Positions 44,851 through 57,156 of a stretch of 64,000 bases of DNA are shown piece by piece. Position numbers and translations under genes: made by a program. The notes under the pieces were generated by a model. It did not search any database. It saw nothing but the letters and a program-made list of their open reading frames with translations, and was not told the DNA's origin. The DNA is taken from contig NW_027457389.1 of NCBI RefSeq assembly GCF_027942865.1, forward strand, positions 1 through 64,000, written 5' to 3'. This DNA comes from Odontesthes bonariensis. Lineage: Eukaryota; Chordata; Actinopteri; Atheriniformes; Atherinopsidae. Positions within the stretch are counted from its first letter, which is position 1. Each line of letters opens with the position of its first letter.

Positions 44851-45270
44851 GTCATGTTTTGGTTTATAGTTCATGTCTTAGTTTAGTGTTTTTTCTCATG
44901 TTTTAGGTTCAGGTCTTGTTTAGTTTTCATGTCACGTCACCCTCTCCTTCCCTGCAATCAGCCTCACGTCCCTCACCTGTGTTTTCCCCTTCAGCTGCAC
45001 TCAATCCCTAATCACCCTCCACAGTATTTAGTTTCCAGGTTTCTTTTCAGTTCTTGTGAGATCCTTCCCCGTCACCATCCATGCTACGCCACGCCACAGA
45101 TAAGTTTCCATGCTTTTGTTTTGTTTCGTCATAGATATTTCCACAGTTTAGGTTTTTGTATCCGGCTCAGCCGCGCTTTCCTTTTGGTACTTTGTTTTTG
45201 TTAAATAAATCTATTTTACTTTTGGAAAATCCGCATCCGTGTCCTCCCTTCAAACCCAACCTTGCTGACA
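44827..45270 (+). repeat. 3' LTR
   Basis: Same length as the 5' LTR and identical by eye, with the same 91-codon incidental ORF in both. Confidence 0.92.
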
Positions 45271-45275
45271 ACCTG

Positions 45276-45796
45276 TAAGTTGAAAAAACAGAGAAATAAA
45301 ACAAAACAACAAAGAAAAAAGAAAGCACAAGCACAAACAACACAACCGTGGATACAGATGGCCCGAAACCACAGGACAACACAGCAACTGCATAGCAAGC
45401 ATGCGAATGGGCCAATAAATGGGTGTGTGTGCACATGTAATACACTCAGCATAGGTCCCACATGAACCGTGCTCAGTTATGAGTGTATAAGGCCACCCCC
45501 ACCCCCCCCAGCTATCAGAAGCAGGCAGGGAGGACCCCAAGACCCAGGCCACCAGCAGCCCCCATGGAGCACAAAACCGGGGAAGCCCAGGGACAACCAT
45601 GCATCCACCCAGAACACTGCAGAGGAAGCCCAAGGACAGAACCCCCACGACCATAGGACAGAGGCCTCCCGGGAATCAGGGGCAACAGCCCAGCGGCCCC
45701 GCCAGGTCCCTGCCAACCAGACACAGGTCGAGTGCCGTACCCGGGCACTCTAAATGCCCCCCGGTGACAATAAAGATGAACTTAAACCTTGAATGT
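45276..45796 (+). mobile_element. 3' end of a LINE-like retroelement (right copy)
   Basis: Counterpart of 3244-3836, slightly shortened (it lacks the CATACATGTGG...GCTGCACA stretch near its end). It ends GACAATAAAGATGAAC and CTTAAACCTTGAA. Confidence 0.5.
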
Positions 45797-47208
45797 GTAA
45801 TCTAAATATAGAAAATGACATCAGATGCTGCTGATGCAGTGGTCACGTAATGTTACCATGAATATATACACATGCAGCACAGATAAAACTGCACAGGTAT
45901 AATCAGACAGACACTAATCAGGGACACATGTTTAATCTGAGTATAGACAAGGTCTCTTTGCAGAAAACATGTCTTGTAGAAAAAAAAAGATCATGAAATT
46001 GAATGGAAAGTCATTATTAAAAACACTGATGGATTTGAAATTGTTTTATAATAAGCAGCGGCTGTCATTGCTTTAAACTTTGAGATCCCTTTGGGAATAT
46101 AAAGACATGCTCAGAGTTTTATTGGTTGAAAAATCCGAAAACAAGCTCATTATTATTCAGACTATCTTTATTTATCTTAAAACATGTTCCAGGTTATCTT
46201 ATCTGCTGATGACAGTAATAAAGTCAAATCACTCAGTGAGAAATAAAAACACATCAAAGTTGAACAGTGTTTAAAAAAATGAATTGAACTAAAGTAATTA
46301 TTAAAAAGAATAAAACAACAAACAAGCACAGAAATCATGGCCCTTATCTAATGAAGCTCTGTTAAAAATGCATATCATATGATTAGTTGTTGGTAAAAGT
46401 GCCACTTTGGTTCAATCTGTCACTTAAATTAGAGCAAAAGAAAGAAAAAGAAACTTAAAAATCTATCAGTCCCGTCTCTCATTTTGTCCACGAGTTGCTG
46501 CTGTCGGTTTCTGAGCCTCCACGTGAGACATTACGGTTGCAGACGTGTTACTGTTTAGAAAATGTGAGTTGTGCACAGGTAAAATCATCATGTACTTCAG
46601 GGTTTTGTGTTCCAACTGAAGTAGAGCTGGAGCTGAATAAAAGCCACGTCTGCTGCAGAATCATTTCTCACAGAACAAATCACCAATTAAACATTTTCAC
46701 ATGCATTTCAGAGCCAGATGTAAGCAGATGTTAGCAGGGTTTCTGACAAGTGTAAAAAGGGCTTTACACTGATGAGGCTTAAATGTTGCTTACCTAATTT
46801 TCATAAAGGCGTCTGCTAAATGATCAAATGTAAATGCACATTATATCACCATGTTGATGACTACTTGAACTGAAAGATGGAGGAAAAACTACTGATGTGC
46901 GTATGTTTCTAAATTCCTTCTTATGTTCAATGAGACTGACCTAATAATTGAATAAGATGCTTAATAAAACTTGCTGCTGCCAAGGTAACCATGGCTTTTA
47001 CCACATCACCCGGGACTAAAATCTAATGGCATTCAGTTTTAAGTTGTACCAGTGAAAATCCACACAAATATATATGCGTATGTGATTTGATTATAAATCA
47101 AATACTACTCAAGTCAAACTACATAAAAGCTTAAGTACAGTTCACCACAGTGAAGAGAGACAATCAAAACGGCATTAAGAACAGTTGAGTACATGATTGT
47201 TCCTTGAT
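45797..47208 (-). other. Lectin E 3' untranslated and downstream flank
   Basis: Counterpart of the flanks of B and C. No separate gene supported. Confidence 0.5.
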
Positions 47209-49214
47209 TTAAATCACTGAGTTTTGTGAATTCCTCTCAGTCTTTTTTTCAGTTTTTTTGGGTGGAGTCTTCCATCGCAGTTTGAAGTCAGTCAATCCCT
47301 GACGTGTCAGCAAGTCGTTCATCTGAAGAGGAATTAAATAAGCAGTCACCGACATAACCATAATTTATACTGAAATAAAAACGGGGACAGAAAGTTTTAC
47401 CTGCTGGAGGACCTGGCTGTAAACAGCTGGATCAGTCAGGTCAGCATCAGTCTCAGTCGTTATCTTGAAAGTGGAGGTCATCCTTGGAACTGAACATAAA
47501 CACTGAGTCAGAAATAATGGGACACATTTTAACTGAAGGGAAAATGTATTTCTTTATAACGTTATGAATAATCACCTTGGTGGCAGATGAATGGCTTCTG
47601 TTGACTACAGACCCCATCATGCCACTGATGCGAATTATATTCTAACACACAGTGTTGATTACCACCAGTATTGCTCTTGTCATTAGGGTCCCAGTTGGTG
47701 AAGGAGCTTTTGCTCTTGTCGGACCAAGTCCATGGAACTCTGTACAGACCGATCCAAGGTGTAGTTCCAGATGGTTTTGTCCTGTTAGCCTCAGCGTTTT
47801 CTTCCTCATTTTCAATCATTGCTAAGTCCGTGTAGTGTTTCCTGCAGTACTCTTGAGCAGACTTCCATGTTTCCCCTTGTGAGATGTACACATAGTTTTT
47901 CTTGTTTTGCTTTGTAACTGCAACAGAAAATAAATAAGTGGAAGTTCAATTATTCCTCTTGTGCTGCATTTCAGTTTGTTTTTGCACAATGATGAAGGTA
48001 TTGATAACAACTGCTCAGCTGTTCCCAAGTGCTTAGATAGAAGCCAACAAGAACTATTTACTGGAAACCTGCCAGCTTGTGGTTCTCCTAAGGGTAGCCT
48101 GTTGAGCCATGAATTATGATTTAGAGGACGTTCGCACAAGGTTATGAAATAGCAGCTGCCTCTACCTTTAGAAAATGATAATAATAATAATAATAATAAT
48201 GATCTAAATATAAATAAGCCTAATAATAAGGCTTCATGACTGCTGGCACATACAAAGAGCATCATATGAATGTATACGTTTCCTTATTTGAATAGGATTG
48301 ATTATAGTTATAGTTAGTAAGACGTGCGTAAAGTTTTATGTACTTGGCACTCAGGGTCTTCCATAGTAAGAGGCATAAAGAGAAGCATTGCTGCACCGGA
48401 GGAGACACCTTTTTTTACTATTTATGAAAAAATCTTTTAAAAATCACTGGATTAAATCTATAAAACATGACTTACCATTGTAGCAAATAAAGTCTCTGGT
48501 TGGGGAACAATCCGTATCAAACCATAGTCCTGCGGTGTCCATCACTCCACACGTTTCCTTTGCCCCTTTGTAATCTGGTTGAGCAGAATCCCACATCTGG
48601 AAACCGGTTTTGCTCGTTTCCCCGGTCGTTGACCATCTCCAAGAGTTGGTGTCATTGCCCATGGAAGTTTTCCAGGACTTGGGGTCATCCCAGAGTCCGA
48701 TCCACGCATAGGAATAAGAAAAATCAGCTTTCAGCCTGCTTATATCATCCATGCTTTCGAAGGTGGCCAAGTCGGTGTATTTGTCTCTGCAGTACTGTTG
48801 AGCGTCGGCCCAATTCATTTGTAAGTTAACATAGTGGTAATGACGCGCGGGGTACTGTGAGCAGGAGCTGAGGTCAAGTCCTACATACAGATGGAGGATG
48901 TAGTTAGTGTTTATTGAATCATTTAAACAAATGAAACTAAATTTGTACTACAGGGCAGAAAATGTTGGTATAAACAGAGGTGTATTGTTGTAGTGTTTTG
49001 TTTAATTGATAAAGTTAGTTACTGTTTATTGGAAAAAATACTGTTAGATTTTATCCCCTTTTTCTGTGTTTCAATAGAAGAAAACTGTCTTCTGTCATCG
49101 CCTGTCGTATGATTGAAAAAGAGAAACACTCATTTATTTCATCGATAATGCTGAAACATTAATGCTCTTACCAAAGAACAGAGCAGTCATCATCATCATC
49201 ATGAACCCATCCAT
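47209..49214 (-). CDS. Secreted double C-type lectin domain protein, copy E (330 aa, altered tail and Cys)
   Basis: Exons: 49214-49172, 48880-48476, 47917-47576, 47489-47401 and 47322-47209, splice sites intact and frame continuous. Exon 1 encodes a signal peptide beginning MDGFMMMMMTALFF. Residue 24, a Cys in B, C and D (CSQCP), is Tyr here (TAC at 48854-48852), leaving an N-terminal Cys unpaired. CTLD1 keeps WIGLWDDP and has AQPD rather than GQPD. CTLD2 has its own variable block around CVLEYNSHQWHDGVC. The last exon has one fewer A in an A-run (a 7-T run after CAGTC on the plus strand), so the frame passes the usual stop and adds about ten residues before TAA at 47211-47209. It is the paralogue of copy C. 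Folding of the altered domain is uncertain. Confidence 0.82.
48176..48205. repeat. AAT microsatellite in lectin E intron
   Basis: A run of ATA/ATG triplets, longer here than in the same intron of B, C and D. Confidence 0.8.
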
Positions 49215-49777
49215 TTTTGATGTTTACTGCAAACAAGAAGATAATGTGACACAAAACCAGCTGTAAAACTTCTGCATGACTACTTATTTGCAAACATTTC
49301 CAAATAAATACTTGTTGACTCTTGGTTTGTTCTGCCTGAGTGAGATCTCTACTGGTGTAAAACTGGAATAATCCAAAATGATGTATGCTCAAATTTATCC
49401 AGCTTACAATCATTAAAACGAACAAAAATAACCAAGAAAAAACAGATTGCAACGAAAGAAAATTTGTGGTTCTTTATGAAGATGAGCCCAAAAGAAATGA
49501 ATGATTTTTAGTATATTGCCTGATTAGTTTCCTGTTGACTGATGGTCAAATTTATATGTAAACTAAGTAACTAACTTAGTCTGTACTTGTTCACAGCTAT
49601 AAACCATCAAAGGTTTTGATTTTGTCATCGAGAAAGAAGATTTTTACCAAATGAAACTCAACTAAAAGTTGACTGTATGATTTAAAAACGAGCTCCATGT
49701 GAGTCTTTCAGTCACATTGTAAAGGTTTGATACTCTATTCATCTGATAAGTACATTGGAAATATTAAAGTTACTTAC

Positions 49778-49893
49778 AAGTCTGAGTACAACGGCCGGAG
49801 GTTCTGAAGTCCGGTATGAATTGAACTGGTATATATGTGAAGTCGGACGTTAGACTGTATGAAAAATTCTTGGCGTAATTTTCATATGCAAAG
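49778..49893 (-). promoter_or_regulatory. Lectin copy E promoter and 5' untranslated exon
   Basis: CTTTGCATATG at 49883-49893, TATATACC at 49828-49835 and an untranslated exon ending at 49778 with GTAAGT. The sequence is nearly identical to copy C. Confidence 0.6.
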
Positions 49894-50048
49894 TTTTCCT
49901 TTGGGGAAGTTATTTTTTGTGGGCTGTCCTTCCACTGCTTAGAGATCAATACAGTCTCTGTAAAACTGACTACAGTGAGGAAAAAAGTCATTTCAGGACC
50001 AATAGAGGCCTAAAATCGATTTACGTCTATAGATCGATAGATAAATAT

Positions 50049-50325
50049 GTTAATGTTTAACGTGGGTTGAGGTCAGGACTGCAGGAAGGCCATTCCATTG
50101 TCTGCACTCCCAAATTCCGGAGGTAGTCTTTGATAAAGCCTGCTCTGTGGGGGCGAGGGTGGTCATCTTAGAGGATAGACTTTGGTCCCAGATCTTGTAG
50201 ATAAGGGATTGCTACTGGTGAAAGAATCTCATCTTGATATCTCTCTCCATTCTGATTCCCTCCAATGATGACAAGCCTTGTGAGGAAGATGCTGCCCCAC
50301 ATCGTCACACTGTCTCCACCGAAAG
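50049..50325 (-). mobile_element. Tc1/mariner remnant (right copy)
   Basis: Duplicate of 14075-14350. Confidence 0.7.
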
Positions 50326-50335
50326 CTGTTATCCT

Positions 50336-50903
50336 ACACTGTAAAACCCGATAAGTTATTTTAACTCAAAATATTTTTTAAATTGATTACATTGAAAGTT
50401 TTGAGTAGTAGTATTTTAGTAAACGATTTTTGAAACGATTTTTTTAAGTAATAAAAACATCCTTGTTCAAGTACTTTTTACTTGTTTAGTTTACTCAATT
50501 TTTACTCAATTTTTTTAATGTACAAAAAGTAAAGATAGTTACTTTTACTCAGTATTTTTGTTTTGAAAGCAAGTATAGCTAACTGTAAAATTTAAATTAT
50601 GTAAACTTAACTTGTTTAAGTTCAGGAAAGCTATACAAACCTCTTAAAACTTAAACATTTTACTTAACATCTTCTCAATTCTAGAAGTTAGTTACTTCAT
50701 TTTTTTTGTTGAAAATGATTACATAAATTAAATTGTGTATTTTTGACTCAAACACAAGCACATTAAAAACATTAAATACAGTTTAACGCACATGATTTAA
50801 CTTAAGTTACTCTTTTATTGAGTTACAACTACAAATATACACAAATACTATTATATATAATACTATTATAATACTAGTAATACAAATACTATTAAATAAT
50901 ATT

Positions 50904-50955
<52 letters not shown>

Positions 50956-51160
50956 GTATATACACAGCACACTCCTCTTACCACTATTTTCATTTGCAAA
51001 GATTGACCTCTATGGTTCTCTTTCTCTATAAGGATATTTTGGGCAGTAATAGCCTTCATTCAACATGTTCACACTAAAGGGCCCAGAGAGTGTGGGGAAG
51101 GCATGCAGCAAAGGGCGTCGGTATTGGCTTGGGTTGGGGTTGTAGTGTATTGTTTACTGA
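50336..51160. repeat. AT-rich repeat, TA run and lectin-type flank
   Basis: Duplicate of 14355-15188. It contains the TA run (50907-50948) and an octamer variant CATTTGCAAAG at 50991-51001. No gene seen. Confidence 0.5.
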
Positions 51161-51287
51161 TTCAAGGTAAACACAAGAAACTTGTGCTAAAGGAAAAACA
51201 AAAATGGACCAGACTCAGTGAATAATTCCCTATACTCCCTATATAGATCAGTGAGCAATGCTGACCAACATGTCATTGGGGTCATCA
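51161..51287. repeat. Long direct repeat flanking the right LINE, left arm
   Basis: Counterpart of 15189-15315; its partner is at 56812-56945. Confidence 0.7.
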
Positions 51288-51755
51288 GCTGGGAACCTCC
51301 TTTCATCAGTGTTTCGTCGAGTTGGGCCCACGACACCTCCAGGAGGCTAGACAATGACCACTGGCGTCCCAGAGTCACCCCCCTAATGCCAGCCAACACT
51401 GCTCCTCACACCACAACAACCATCTTTTACAGCCACAAGCTACCTCAGCCTCTCACCAACTGCACACCAGTCACAGCGGGGTGGGGATTCAAACCCTGGT
51501 TATGGTAGGGAGTAATGAAAATATAGAGGGTGCCAGAGGTGGAGGCAGGACAAGACACAATAGCAGATTCAGCAGACACTCGCCTTAACAGTCCTATAAT
51601 CACTAAAAATGCCAGCAAAAACTAAGCCATACAACTCACTCAAAGCCAACTCACTCAAAATGGCCGCCTGGTTTCAAAAGGCTCACATGGGCCGCACCCT
51701 ACACTTAAATATCTTGAACTTCTTCTTTGCTTTTCCAAAAGTCTGTTTACCCTAT

Positions 51756-53116
51756 TGCCCCTTTTCCACCGCCAAGCTAGCCCTACTCTACTCGGTTCGA
51801 TATAGCCCGACACTACACCACACGACACGGCACCAGTAACATTTTCTTTTCCACCAGAAACCGAGACCTGGAAGTGGGCGGAGTCCGCCCGTTCACCACT
51901 AACGTGACGTCGGTTTCAGGTGATTACAAAGTGTCACGCCGCGGTTAGTCAAAAGTAAACACAACGATGGAGTGTAATGTGTAACGCAGTTGACAATCCA
52001 TATTGTTTAGTTAAACCAAGCTCTTTATTAAAAAAGACAGTACAAAAGTAAACAGCAGGAGTTGTCTCAGATACAGGCGTCGACGCCAGTGTTGGTGCCG
52101 GTGGAATGCAGATAGCAGCTGTTGCCTCAGCTGCAGATTGCGATGCCAGTGTCGGTTCTGAAGCCTGCAGGATTGGAGGATCTTCGCTGACCTCAGCAAC
52201 CGAACACTCATCGGTTGCACAAACCGAGTCTTGAGGGAAAAAAAATAAAAAGTGTGAACATACGAAACGCATACACGTAACCGCATAGGTGAGACACTGT
52301 GCTAGCCTTCCAAAACAGCGTTGTTTGCTAGCTCACTCAGAACAACTTACATGAGACACCTGTGTAACGTTTTACACAAGTTAAAGACTGAACATGTATT
52401 TGTTACGATATAAAACATGCATTTGTTAAGATATAAGCGTTGCACCAAGGGGATAAGAACAACACTTACCATTTTCCATCGCCTCCAACAAAGACGTCGC
52501 CGAATCCACGCCGTTCGCCGGGCGGTGACCGTAAATGCCGTCCATTTGGTCGAACCACTTCCATGTCTTTCGGTTTGACCCACTCCGGCTGTTGTGGTCC
52601 TTTACCTGCCGGTAATCACTCTTCAGCTTGTCTCGGTACTGCTGAGAATTCCGGTGATAGCCATGGTTAGCCATCAGCTTGGCTTCTCATTTCGTGTTGC
52701 TCCGTCCAGTTCCTTCTGTACGCGGTCCTCGGCCACCACACACAGAAAGGTCTGCACCTCGCTCACTGTCCATGGGTTGGCTTTCCTTCTCTGGTCTTCC
52801 ATCTTCGCAATTCTGTTTATTCTCTGTTGCTCTCGCAGGTGTGTTTTCATACATGGCGGGTGATTATATAAAGCTCCCCGAGCTTCGTTGCGTGTATGAC
52901 GTAATTTCACCTGACCAATCAGTGGACAGCACTAATCACGTGACGTTTTTAGCACCGACTAGTACCTACTAGACCCACCTCTGAAGCAGGTACTTGCTGG
53001 GGCTCAAAATTGTAATGGGTCCCACCTTCAACCCGCGGTGGAAAAGCTCACAATCAGGGTAGAGTGGGACCGTGTAGAGCTGTGTTGGTACAAAAATGTT
53101 CGGTGGAAAAGGGGCA
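51756..53116 (-). mobile_element. Harbinger/ISL2EU-like element nested in LINE (right copy)
   Basis: Duplicate of 15784-17144 with the same TGCCCCTTTTCCACCG termini and the same broken Myb/SANT-like gene (about 52022-52802). Confidence 0.75.
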
Positions 53117-53117
53117 T

Positions 53118-56100
53118 GAGTGCTGCCCCTGCTGGGCCCCCAGCTGCTATTGCTTCTTCTAATCCAAATCCACTGACTGGACTTTACTGGCTCATCAGAC
53201 ACTTCCTTCACTATTTTCCTCACACTCTGTCCACTTACACCCAACTCCCTCAACGATAAGACAACAGACTTTGCAACAAATCCTCTACATCCTACTTCCA
53301 CTGGACATATCCTAACTTTCCATCCTCGCTACTCTGCTTCTGCCCCCAACTCCACATATCTAAGCTTTTTACTTTCATATGCTTCTGCTACTAATTCCTC
53401 CCAAGGAACAGTCAGCTCTATGAAATAGACTCTCATTCTACTCCTAGACCATAAGACTATATCAGGCCTTAGATTTGTAGAGGCTATCTCCTGGGGAACA
53501 ACAAGCTTATTTCATAAATCTACCTGCATCTCCCAATCACAAGCATCCTCCAAGCTGCCGTGCCTCCTTATCGTCTTATTAACTTTCTCCCCCTCTTGAA
53601 CAAACTGAATTGCAACTCTCTTCACCTTAGACCCTCCTAAGTTTACCTGCCTTCGTTTATCTTCAATACCTGCAGCTAAGCTTCTTAATACTTGGTCATG
53701 TCGCCATGTATACCGGCCTTGTGACAGACTAACCTTACAACCTGACAAAATATGCCTTAGAGTTGCAGTACCTGAACATAACGAGCATAACGGGTCTCCA
53801 TTTACCCAGAGTTTTAGGTTCTGGGGAGTTGGCAATACATCATATGTTGCCCCTATCAAAAGTCTAATACTCCTTTCGTCCATACTCCACGGTTCTTTCC
53901 AACTAAGCTTTTTCTTCTCTACACCTTCCCAATTCAACCACCGTCCCTGCTTAGCCTGAGCCACTGCCTTTGCACCCCTTAACATTTCCTCCTGTCTACG
54001 AACCTGCTCAACAACTAGCTTTCTCTTCTCCTTGGGACCTGCTCTACTCCACACTGGTTTGCCTGGACCAAGCCCCAAGCCTCCCCGGCCTATTTGCACA
54101 TTACCCACAATGTCTAAGAGTTTCTTCTGCCTCCTGAGCTGCCATTCTTGGTTTCCACTTCCTCCCCTTGGTTGGGTTTGGAACCACCTTACTAACTACC
54201 ACATCTTTACTCCCAGCTAACAGGAGCTCTGTCCTAACTTTAGTAAATTTAAACTCCTCTACTAGACTAGATACTGGGAGCTGGAGTATGCCTTTCCCAT
54301 AAAGTGCCACCGTACTTAAGCATCTAGGAACACCTGGCCACTTCCTAATATAAAAACTAACTAATCTTTCCATTTTTTCTACAACAGATAATGGAATCTC
54401 ATACACAGACAGTGGCCACATCAACCTAGGAAATAATCCAAACTGCAGACACCACAGCTTCAACTTTCCTGGAAGCTCCGATTTATCTATTCTATCCAGT
54501 CCCTCAGCAACATCTTTCCGAAACTGCACTGCCTGCTCTCCATCATTCATGTCTGCCTGGTACCACCTGCCTAAACTCTTTACTGCCTTTTCCCTAATTA
54601 TTGGAATGTTTTCTTCATCTATTAAAAACTTTCTATCAGTTAATTTCCCTCTACTTATTGAGATACTTCTAGACTTAGTAGGTTTGATTTTCATACCAGC
54701 CCACTTTAGATTTTTATTAAGTCTCTCAAGTATTCTCTTCATACGTGGCACTGTTGTAGTCACTAACGTCATATCATCCATGTATGCTCTAATTGGTGTA
54801 AGACGCATGCCATCCTGACGTCTCTCTCCACCTACAACCCACTTGGAAGCTCTAATAATTATCTCCATCGCCATTGTAAATGCTAATGGAGAAATCGTAC
54901 ACCCTGCCATAATGCCTATTTCTAGCCTCTGCCAACCTGTTGTGAAACCTGCTGTACTTAGGCACAGTCTAATATCCTGAAAATATGCTCTTGCTAAGTT
55001 AACAACTACTATGGGCACTCTAAAATACTGAAACGCTTTCCAAATAAGGCTATGTGGCACTGAACCAAATACATTTGCTAGATCCAGAAATATAACATGC
55101 AAGTCTTTTTTTCTCAATCTTGGCTGTCTGAATCTGATGCCAAATCATGCTAGTGTGCTCTAAACACCCTGCTAAACCTGGTATTCCTGCCTTCTGCACA
55201 GTAGTATCTATCAAGCTATTCTTTTCTAAATAACTAGCTAATCTCTGTGCAACTAAACTAAAGAAAATCTTCCCCTCTACATTTAGGAGAGAGATCATCC
55301 GGAACTGACTCAGGTCCGAGGACTCTTTCTCCTTTGGAATAATAACGCCTCCTGCCCTACGCCATGCTCTAGGAATAACCTGTTTCTCCCAAACTATTCT
55401 TAATTGCCTCCACAAAATCTTTAGGATATCAGGTGCACTTTTATAAACCCGGTAGGGGACTCCATTTGGCCCTGGGGCCGACGAAGCCTTTGCACGCCTG
55501 ACTACCTCCTCAACCTCTTTCCATCTAATTGGTCTAACATCCATCTTATGAGCTATCTCTCCTAATGGTGGCATGTCAGGTGGAAGGCCTACTACTCTAC
55601 GCTGCTCAAGATCTGAATATGTATTTCTTAGATACTCTTCCACCTCTGACTTTGTTGCCTTAAGCTGCCCTTCCTTTTCCTGGTTAAACAATCCTTTAAA
55701 TAACTTGAACGGGTCCCTGTAAAATGCAGTCCTTACATATTCTTTCTTCTTTCTCTTTTTCCTAAGACATTCAGCCCTTCTGAGTATTGCTAGCCTGCCT
55801 CTCAATTCTTCCTGCAAAACATTAATTCCCTCTCTCTTCTTCTGTAACTCTTTTCCACTGCTTTCTTAAATTTCTTCTTTCCTTAACCAATTTCTCCATC
55901 TCTTTTTGCCGTCTAGACTTAACTAAATGTACTCTTTCAACCCTCTTTCTATCTTGCACCCCAAATCTTTCTACACCATAGGAGTAAATTATATCTCCCA
56001 TCTTCTCTAGCCTATCGCTTGCTTTTCCTCCTAACCTACCCAATACTATCGACAAATCTTTATTGACTGCCTCCCATTCTTTGTTACTATTTGCCCTAGG

Positions 56101-56559
56101 CCACTTAACTCTAGCTTTCTGCTCCATATTTCTCTCTATAACTGGCCTTTTCACCTCAGTATCAGCTGCATCCCTTCTTAGAACCTCCTCCGTAGCTGTG
56201 TTATTGATATCCTTCGGACTGTGGTTTTCTACCTGCCGCTGGACTTCATCTGACTTACTCGATTGACTTCTTAAAAAGTACTGATCGATTCGGCCACACT
56301 GCCCTTCCTTTACCACACATCTCTTTCTTCCCTGATGCATTTTAAGTCCTCTAACTGATGTTACTTTCTGCCAGCCACAAGGACAAACCTGGAGCTTACT
56401 TCCCTCTAGTCTACCACTTTTATTTTGTCCAACTACGCTCTCTTTACTCTGAGAACTATTCTGGTCAGTTCTAGCCCTAGAGAATAGGTCTGTGCCCCTA
56501 TCCTTCACTGACTCGCGTATCCACCTCATAGTCATGTTCGTTCCAGTGTCAGTTGCCAT
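53118..56559 (-). pseudogene. LINE polyprotein, right copy (disabled)
   Basis: Here the N-terminal part is one 245-codon frame (56559-55822) carrying the VCPCGWQKV zinc finger, without the 2-base deletion of the left copy. A frameshift near 55817 precedes the reverse transcriptase region (55817-55050 and 55117-54101, AYMDDM), then the CCHC part (54108-53512) and the endonuclease remnant after an in-frame TGA. The frameshifts near 55110 and 54105 and the TGA at the end of the CCHC part are shared with the left copy, so they were present before duplication. Confidence 0.85.
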
Positions 56560-56811
56560 GTAGTCTGCCTGTGAGTCATCTTCCGCCCCTGCTCTCGCTG
56601 ACTCTAGGGGTATTCTCTTTAATCTATTTGTAGCTTATGCTGATTGTAACAAAGCTGCTAGGCCTCGCTACCGCTACCATGGATTGCTAGCCCATGGCAG
56701 CACCTTTGGGGTCTTTGCCTCCTGTCAGCTGTCTTTGCAATCTGTCACATGGTCTTTCCCTTGTTGTCAGCTGCCCTATTCACAACAGTCACTAGCTAGG
56801 CTGGATTTGGA

Positions 56812-56945
56812 TTCAAAGTAAACACAAGAAACTTGTGCTATAAGAAAAAAAAAATGGACCAGACTCAGTGAATAATTCCCTATACTCCCTATATAGATCA
56901 GTGAGCAATGCTGACCAACATGTCATTGGGCTCATCAGGTGGGGA
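56812..56945. repeat. Long direct repeat flanking the right LINE, right arm
   Basis: Matches 51161-51287 through CATGTCATTGGG and a few bases beyond with two mismatches. Lectin intron sequence follows at about 56946. Confidence 0.7.
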
Positions 56946-57116
56946 AAAAGTCAGTTACTGTTTACTGGAAAAAATATTGTTAGTTTTTTTTATCCCCTTT
57001 TTCTGTGATTCAATAGAAGAAAACTGTCTTCTGTCATCACCTGTCGATGTGGTATGACTGAAAAAGAGAAACACTCATTTATTTCATCGATAATGCTGAA
57101 ACATTAATGCTCTTAC

Positions 57117-57156
57117 CAAAGAACACTGCAGTCATCATCATCATGAGCCCATCCAT
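57117..57156 (-). pseudogene. Orphan lectin exon 1 (copy F)
   Basis: Encodes MDGLMMMMTAVFF plus one base, with intact acceptor and GTAAGAGC donor, but no CTLD exons follow. To the left, intron-type sequence runs only to about 56946, where the LINE flank begins. The next lectin sequence on the minus strand is the promoter of copy E. In the left unit this exon is replaced by the ORF segment at 20909-21403. It is a remnant unless it splices across the LINE. Confidence 0.75.

Larger units (their letters stand above)
42309..45270 (+). mobile_element. Young non-autonomous LTR retrotransposon, Tf1/sushi-like self-priming type
   Basis: A complete 2962 bp element: 444 bp LTRs starting TGTAACGCC and ending CTTGCTGACA, flanked by the 5 bp duplication ACCTG (42304-42308 and 45271-45275). 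The paralogous site (3239-3243) is empty. By eye the two LTRs are identical, indicating very recent insertion. The body has a primer site against the 5' LTR, one long tandem-repeat ORF and a G-rich polypurine tract before the 3' LTR. No protease, reverse transcriptase or integrase is present, so it must borrow these from a relative. Related solo LTRs occur at 11815-12147 and possibly 58214-58749. Confidence 0.92.
39735..45780. repeat. Segmental duplication block 1, right copy
   Basis: Counterpart of 1-3819, enlarged by the LTR element at 42309-45270 and lacking the hAT found at 2269-2887. Confidence 0.9.
51288..56811 (-). mobile_element. Restriction-endonuclease type LINE, right copy (with nested Harbinger)
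   Basis: Nearly identical to 15316-20796 at an offset of 35972 for most of its length, with the Harbinger element nested at the same point. It arose by duplication of the whole region rather than by separate insertion, because the flanks also match. Confidence 0.85.
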
